Source of the DNA: Nissolia schottii
Taxonomy: Eukaryota; Streptophyta; Magnoliopsida; Fabales; Fabaceae
Length of the DNA stretch: 64,000 nucleotides
Direction: 5' to 3'
NCBI GenBank assembly: GCA_003254905.1
Contig: QANU01107152.1
Coordinates: forward strand, 1 to 64,000
Both the position numbers and the translations under genes were made by a program. The notes below the pieces were generated by a model that was given only the letters and a program-made list of their open reading frames with translations, was not told the DNA's origin and ran no database searches. Positions 58,641-64,000 of this stretch are shown here, in pieces; within the stretch, counting starts at the first letter, position 1, and every line of letters starts with the position of its first letter.

Positions 58641-58909
58641 GTGTATGATGATGTATGTGGAACATTGCATGTAGAATATGTATGTTAGGAATGGTTATGC
58701 TATCATGCATCATGAGAACTAGAAGTTAATCACGTAAAGCTTAAAGATCAAAACTGAACATTAGGGAACAAGTATATAGTTATATGATAGGAATCCTTTC
58801 TCTTGGCACGTCTACGGACACGCCCCTCACCAGCCCCAAAAGGGTGGATTGGTAAATGATGCTACCTCACCAAGTCCCAAAAGGGTGGACCGGTTAAAGA
58901 GGTTAATGG

Positions 58910-59010
58910 CATGATGATGAGACATGATGAGTTATGATGAGATATGATGAGGTATGATGAGATATGATGAGAAATGATGACGAGGTATGATGAGTTATGA
59001 TGATGAGATA
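58910..59010. repeat. ATGATGAGAT-like simple repeats in E
   Basis: About ten imperfect copies of ATGATGAGATATG/ATGATGAGTTATG in a row. They look like slippage products and no function is suggested. Confidence 0.85.
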
Positions 59011-59651
59011 TGAGTCCCCGCTTGGTTGCGTCAAAAGGGTACGGACCCCCACCTCCTTACTTGTAGGAAGGGTAGCCCACTTGATTGGCGATGATGGACA
59101 CTAGACCCCATCGGTGGATAGCAACCACTCTGGTGTGAACGCAGCCGGGTCCTCGTTAAGCTGGGAACAGAAGTGGTTGTAGCCGTAGGCCACGATTACA
59201 TGAGCGCGGGACCGATGTATGAAGAAGGACGCTACCTCGGTTCACTAGCCCAACCGGAAGCATAAGTGATCCCCATATTCCCTAAGCATGAGTACATGAT
59301 GTATGAGTTACATGAGGATATGATGAATGAGTATATGAGTATATGATGCATGAGTATATGATGATGTATGAGTATGTAAAGTATAAGTATATGATGATGT
59401 ATGTCTGTGTAGTTGTCAAGAGAACGCTCGAGGCGGCCTATGTATGTACGCGAAGTAAAGATAATGAGCACGAGAACTTAGCTAAGAAAGAGTAGTTCCC
59501 CAGTCACCTAGTAAAGTAGATAAAGTCGTTTAGGACTTTAGGCCAGATAATAATCAATAGGATGGTAGTATGCATGTTCACTTAGAGACACCTGAGCGGC
59601 CTAGTTGGTAAGTGAGTTAAAAAGGAATCCCTGACGCTAAGGTAAACCACT

Positions 59652-59834
59652 GAGGACGAATGTTCTCACCCCCACTCACTTATGCTTCCAGGGGCAGACG
59701 TGAGCTATGAGAAGCAACAAGAGGATCAGGAAAGAACGAAGGACAAGCCATCGATGATGGACAGACAGATCTTCAAGGCTATGAAGACATGCTTAGCTAG
59801 TTGTACGATGGATGAACTTTTATTATGTATATGA
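59652..59834 (+). CDS. LTR hairpin plus small ORF, E (50 aa)
   Basis: Hairpin GAGGAC-GAAT-GTTCTC at 59652-59667; ATG at 59682 opens a 50-codon frame beginning MLPGAD, with a Glu/Lys/Gln-rich middle. It shares the place and the M-x-P-G start with the frames in M and J but is longer and lacks PPAEP. It may be a drifted version. Confidence 0.3.
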   Translation, partial: EDECSHPHSLMLPGADVSYEKQQEDQERTKDKPSMMDRQIFKAMKTCLASCTMDELLLCI

Positions 59835-60171
59835 ATGACTATGGCATGTACATGTAACTCTATTATAATATTATGTGATTTATTGTATTCATCTGTGACG
59901 GACCATGTATTGATTATGTAATTGCTTAGACTAGGGATAATGAATATTCATAAGCCTATGGCTCTATCGTTTGTCTTACATATCTTGATTCACACATGGC
60001 TCATAATTCGTAAATAAGCACTCAGTAGAAAAGTTTTAAACTGGTCCATATTTTCCTTAATCTTGTATTTTTGAAAGATAATAAAGGACTATAAGTAATC
60101 CCACCAAATGATTAACAACCTAGTGAGCATTGCGTACTACTCGAGGGTATGTAGTTAGCTAGGGTGTTACA

Positions 60172-60293
60172 GTTGGTATCAGAGCAGCTTAGTCCGAATG
60201 AGCCTGAGGACTGAGCTTATCTGCACTTCCGAGCGTATTCCTTGTTACCTTGCACGGTGTTTAAGTATAACACCTTTGTGTATAAGGTACAAG
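60172..60293 (+). mobile_element. Leader of element E with primer site, cut by F
   Basis: A Met-type primer site (TGGTATCAGAGC, 60174-60185) is followed by leader sequence like that after the A and C LTRs (GAGCCTGAGGACTGAGC). Element F inserts at 60294; ACAAG (60289-60293) is the left target flank. The rest of element E, if any, lies right of F and outside the window. Confidence 0.75.
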
Positions 60294-63255
60294 TGTAACA
60301 ACCCGACTTTTTCCCCTTTAGTTTAAGTGTCACAGAATAAACATAATAAATAAATACAAATATAATAAGAAGGAAAAGGTGAGATAGAAATGAAATAAAA
60401 TTCAAATATTAATTTTATCTCTGCAATATTAGTTAAAAATAATAATTTGACGATCTCGTGATGTCCGGTGACGTTCGGGTCGAAATTAGGGTTTTATTGT
60501 AATTTAATCACGACTCAAAGGAGTCTGTAAAATATATTCATATGAAAATAAATTCAAGAATATTCCAACTAAGGTTTAAATATTAACAAGGAAAATTAAT
60601 GGGTCACAACGGTGTATCCAGAATATTTTTAGGACGTCCGGATATAAATAGTTAATGAACGAACATGGCCGAAAACATATCAGAAGAAAATAAGAATTAT
60701 GAATAGATGACCAAGGGCCACTAAAACCCACGGCCAGCCTCCTCAAGCCCGAAGACACCCACAAAACACATCCAAGTTATTTCCTTTCTTCTTCCAAAGT
60801 TCCTAACCCTAAAGCTCCAAAATCCACTAAGGCTCCACCAAAGTTCAATCATCATCCATTGCTTTCCATCACTTTAATCCATTCCTAAGCACATAAAGAA
60901 GATAAGCAAGAGTATTTGGTGAATTTCTCATCACATGGTAAAAAGCCAAGCTTCCATAACCTAGGTTTTTCCAATTATGCAAAGGTTTTCATTTTAGGTC
61001 AAGGAACCATCAAGCAAGCAAGCAAGGCTTGATTTCATCTTTTCTCTAGCATTAACAAGCTCTTGAGGAAGTGGGTAACTCTAGTTCCTCACCTCTTTGA
61101 TGGTGGATGATGTTTATGTGATTTTGGTGTATGATTGATGATGCTTGATTATGTGAACATATATGTTAGAAATGATGCTAGGCTTAGGAAGACAATTCTG
61201 AAGGGTCTTGTGACCTGGATTAGATAGGATTATCATGCTTGGATTGTGTGTGAAACTCAAGCAGGTGCCATGGGAAGCAAGGAGAGAAAAATGGAAGAGA
61301 AGAGGAATTCGGTTTTCATGTCTCGCACAGGGGCCGCTGAGCGGAGTCTCAGGCGCCGCTGAGCGAGATGAAGCCTACGTGGAAAATTAAAAAGATATTT
61401 TTGACGTAAGGCGGTGGAGAAAATTCGAGAAAGTAGCATCTGCTGGGCGATGTGGTCAGTACCGCTGAGCGATACAACCTCTATCGTTGAGCGCAAAGGC
61501 TCAAACCGCTGAGCGAACATCAGTCTTCGCTGAGCGGCTTGAGACTAGAAAAGCTTATGGCACCCTCTTGAGGCTTTTTGTCCAGTATTTATTGCCATAT
61601 CTGTGATTAATAGCTGAATTGTAGGAATGTATGTGTGTATGTGAAAGACATGTACTGAACATACATATTACGTGTAAGCTGTGATGGCATTTGTAGCTTT
61701 TCATGCATTCATCATACACCTAGTTTAAAGACACTAGACTTAACTCTGAGATAAATAAAGATTCTGAAATGAACCATAGGGAACAAGTATGCCATGCTGC
61801 AGGTACAGAAATGCTGAAATGCTGAAAAAGGGCCAATGCCCAATGCTGAAAAAGGGCCAATGCCCAATGCTGAACAAGGCCAAATGCCCAATGCTGATAA
61901 AGGCTATATGCCACATGCTGAAAAGGCCGTGATCACGTGAGCCAAACTATGATCCCACTTCAGGAGGTCAAGGCATCCTGAATGTGGAAGCCCGCCACAG
62001 GTGGTGTCGATATGGCATACCTGGAGGTGTGCGGTTACCACGCCTTTGCATTGTCGATAGGGGGCAAGCCTAGGTGGGGGTACAATATCCGCCCACTGTC
62101 GAGGGGTCCCAAGGGCTCACGTGGCAGGTGGAAGCCCACCACAAGAAGGTCTAGACAGTGTCGGCCTACACTGAGGGTGCGAGGTTATTCCATCATATTA
62201 ATGTCAACAGAGGACATTACTATGGTGGGAATAACACATGTTCCAAAGCAGGTTATGCTGTTATGCAGGATTATGCTGTTGTATTCTGTAATGCACATGT
62301 ACATTCTATTAGGCATGTTTATTCCGATGATTCTGTCATGTTTATGCTGATGACTCTGCTAGACATATTCTAATCATTCTATTATGTGTATTCTGACTCG
62401 GTTATGCATACGCTGATAATGCTGTTATACTGAATGTATTCTGAGTGTATTCTGTTATGTATTCTGATTATTCTGGATGTATAGTCTGCTGTTATGCCCG
62501 TACCGTCAAGAGCACGCTCGAGACGGTTATGTATATTCACGAAATGCTAATCAGCACGAGAATGTAGTAAGCAAGAGTAGTTCCCATGTCACATAATAAT
62601 GCAGATAAAGCCGTTCAGATAGGCCAGATAATAAATAGTAGGCTGTTTAGTATGTATGTTCACTAGAGATCTCTAAGCGGCCTGAGGTCCGACATAATCT
62701 GATACGAGACTCAGCAACTAAAGTTATTTCCACTGAGAACCTACCGTTCTCATCCCCACTATTTTATGACTTCAGGTACCAAAGATGAATCTTATTTTGA
62801 GGATGCAGATGAGCCGCCAGCTGAGCCATGAGCGGCTAAGAGATAGCTCGATGTTTACATTTTGCCAAGGGCATACTGAGTAGCATTCCAGTATTCCTTG
62901 TATGTTTATATGATGTATTCTGAATTATGTATTCAGTACTCCAGTTTATGTGCATGTGACGTATATCTTACTAATGTATATACAGTTATGTGACTTTGTA
63001 TGATGGACCACCTGGATGTGTATTGGATGTTTTGCTATCTTACCGTTATCCGCTTTGTTATATTGTTTATTCTGACGCATGACTCTATTTTAGTAATTAT
63101 GCAATGTAAAATGAAAAGTTTAAAAATTGGTCCTTATTTTCTTAAGCCACTATTTTCGAAAGATAACTATGGACTAAGGTATTCCGACCAAGTAGACAAC
63201 AACCTAGTGAGCATTGTTTACTACGTATGGGTAAATAGTTAGCTAGGGTGTTTCA
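60294..63255 (+). repeat. 5' LTR of F (2,962 bp)
   Basis: TGTAACAACCC to GTGTTTCA. It contains the U3 block (60601-60650), the CGCTGAGCG array (61336-61540) with spacer TACAACCTCTA at 61473-61483, GGGCCAATGCCC repeats (61805-61930), the GC-rich block (61921-62160), the CCGTC/GACGG hairpin (62503-62526) and the hairpin plus micro-ORF. Confidence 0.9.
62735..62831 (+). CDS. LTR hairpin plus acidic micro-ORF, F
   Basis: Hairpin GAGAAC-CTACC-GTTCTC at 62735-62751; ATG at 62766; the 21-residue frame begins MTSGTK, has the same Tyr-Phe-Glu-Asp middle as C and ends EPPAEP, with the stop at 62829-62831. Confidence 0.45.
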
Positions 63256-63423
63256 TTTGGTATCAAAGCAGCTTGGTCCAAAAGAGCCTGAGGACTGAGC
63301 TGCACTATGCTTTCCAGCATGATTACGATGTATGTCCAGTTAAGTGGTATGTGCTAAGTTCTTGTGTACTTGCCTCTCTTGAGACTGATCACCTCGAAAC
63401 TGTGCAGGTACTACATATTAGAT

Positions 63424-64000
63424 ATGCCACCCCGCAGGGATAATACACAGCGCACCTCAGAGTCTGTAGAGCTTGCAGATGTTTTGAGGGAGATAGCCCA
63501 AGCTACCACGTTAATGGCCGCTTCCAATGCCCAACGCAACACTCCTCAAACAGCTCAGGAGATTAAGGCCACAAAGTTTCGGGATTTTTCACGCGCTAAT
63601 CCACCAGTATTTGAAGGCGTGATGGACCCTAAATTGGTCCATGGTTGGATTAGGAAACCAGAGCAGATCTTTGAAGATATTCCGTGCACGGAGCCGCAGA
63701 AGGTTAAATTTTCTTCCCGGAAGCTAGAAGGAGCAGCAGGGGAATGGTGGGATACAACCAAGTCCCAGTTTGAGTGAGATGAGGATCCGGTGACTTGGAA
63801 CAGGTTCAAGGAGGTGTTCTTGGACAAGTATTTTCCACAGGAGCTACAAGACAGGAAAGAGGCAGAGTTCATGGAGCTCAAACAGGGATCTATGACGGTG
63901 ACTGAGTAGACGGCGAAGTTTGAGGAACTTTACAGGTATTCACTAATGTACAGGTTGCATCCAAGTGAAGGCTGGAAATGTGCAAAATACCAGCGAGGTT
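63424..64000 (+). pseudogene. gag of F, 5' part only
   Basis: It begins MPPRRDNTQ and follows the gag of C closely ([35 protein letters not shown] segments). Only the N-terminal and capsid parts are in the window; the zinc knuckle and pol would lie beyond 64000. It contains breaks. Confidence 0.85.

Larger units (their letters stand above)
57073..60171 (+). mobile_element. LTR E (family 3), with adjoining leader
   Basis: A near-complete LTR related to G and J; its first approximately 70 bases are not recognisable. It holds the U3 block (57484-57530), TATAAATA (57780-57787), a motif array (58200-58640), CCCAAAAGGG repeats (58833-58890), ATGATGAGAT repeats (58910-59010) and the hairpin plus a longer small frame (59652-59834). 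It ends GCTAGGGTGTTACA. A Met-type primer site follows at 60174. Confidence 0.75.
60294..64000 (+). mobile_element. Element F, Ty3/gypsy Tekay-like, runs off the window
   Basis: It has a 5' LTR (60294-63255), a Met-type primer site at 63258 and the start of gag at 63424. The window ends inside gag. It is closest to C in LTR and gag. The visible gag part already has more than one break. Confidence 0.88.

Overview
The window is plant nuclear repeat DNA. It is a deeply nested stack of LTR retrotransposons of Ty3/gypsy type, and I found no convincing host gene, tRNA, rRNA, CRISPR array or prokaryotic feature. The plant assignment rests on three things: chromodomain-bearing Ty3/gypsy gag-pol genes of the Tekay/Del kind with very long LTRs (about 2.4-3.1 kb) and an initiator-Met tRNA primer site (TGGTATCAGAGC); an Athila-like gag-only element with the typical Athila primer site; and dense nesting with solo LTRs, as in large angiosperm genomes. 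I cannot name the species.

Layout. At 1-8965 lies an old, badly decayed element H (+), with LTRs at 1780-3577 and 6397-8965 and only a gag remnant inside. Its left LTR holds a reverse LTR fragment G (63-1779), which is itself cut at its left end by another LTR that runs off the window (1-62). Its right LTR is cut by a reverse LTR fragment J (8966-11708). J is cut by element C (+, 11709-56085, right end missing). The left LTR of C holds the complete element A (+, 13143-41215). The right LTR of A holds the complete reverse element B (23638-40885). B in turn carries three solo LTRs with perfect 5-bp target-site duplications: K (26708-29735), L (31155-32763) and M (37854-40278). The right LTR of C holds D (48482-55432), a gag-only Athila-like element with two nearly identical LTRs. 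From 56086 to 60293 there is a mosaic of an older LTR family (E). From 60294 to the window end a further element F of the A/C type begins. The nesting gives a relative age order: H, then J, then C, then A, then B, then K, L and M; D is younger than C, and F is younger than E.

The most interesting signals are in the LTRs, not in the enzyme genes. (1) A module near the 3' end of every Tekay-type LTR with a readable end combines a hairpin (GAGRAC, 4-5 nt loop, GTTCTC) with, 15-31 bases further on, a tiny open frame that usually starts M-x-(S/P)-G. In five LTR groups it is acidic and in most copies ends PPAEP-stop, with many silent third-position differences between copies. (2) Dense arrays of an odd palindrome, CGCTSAGCG, occur both in Tekay-type LTRs and in the unrelated Athila-type LTRs, with an apparently shared spacer. 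(3) Five tandem hairpins in the 3' non-coding part of D have paired stem changes. (4) An approximately 45-bp block containing GAATATTTTT is kept in the U3 part of all Tekay-type LTR families. These are read by eye only; no alignment or database search was run.
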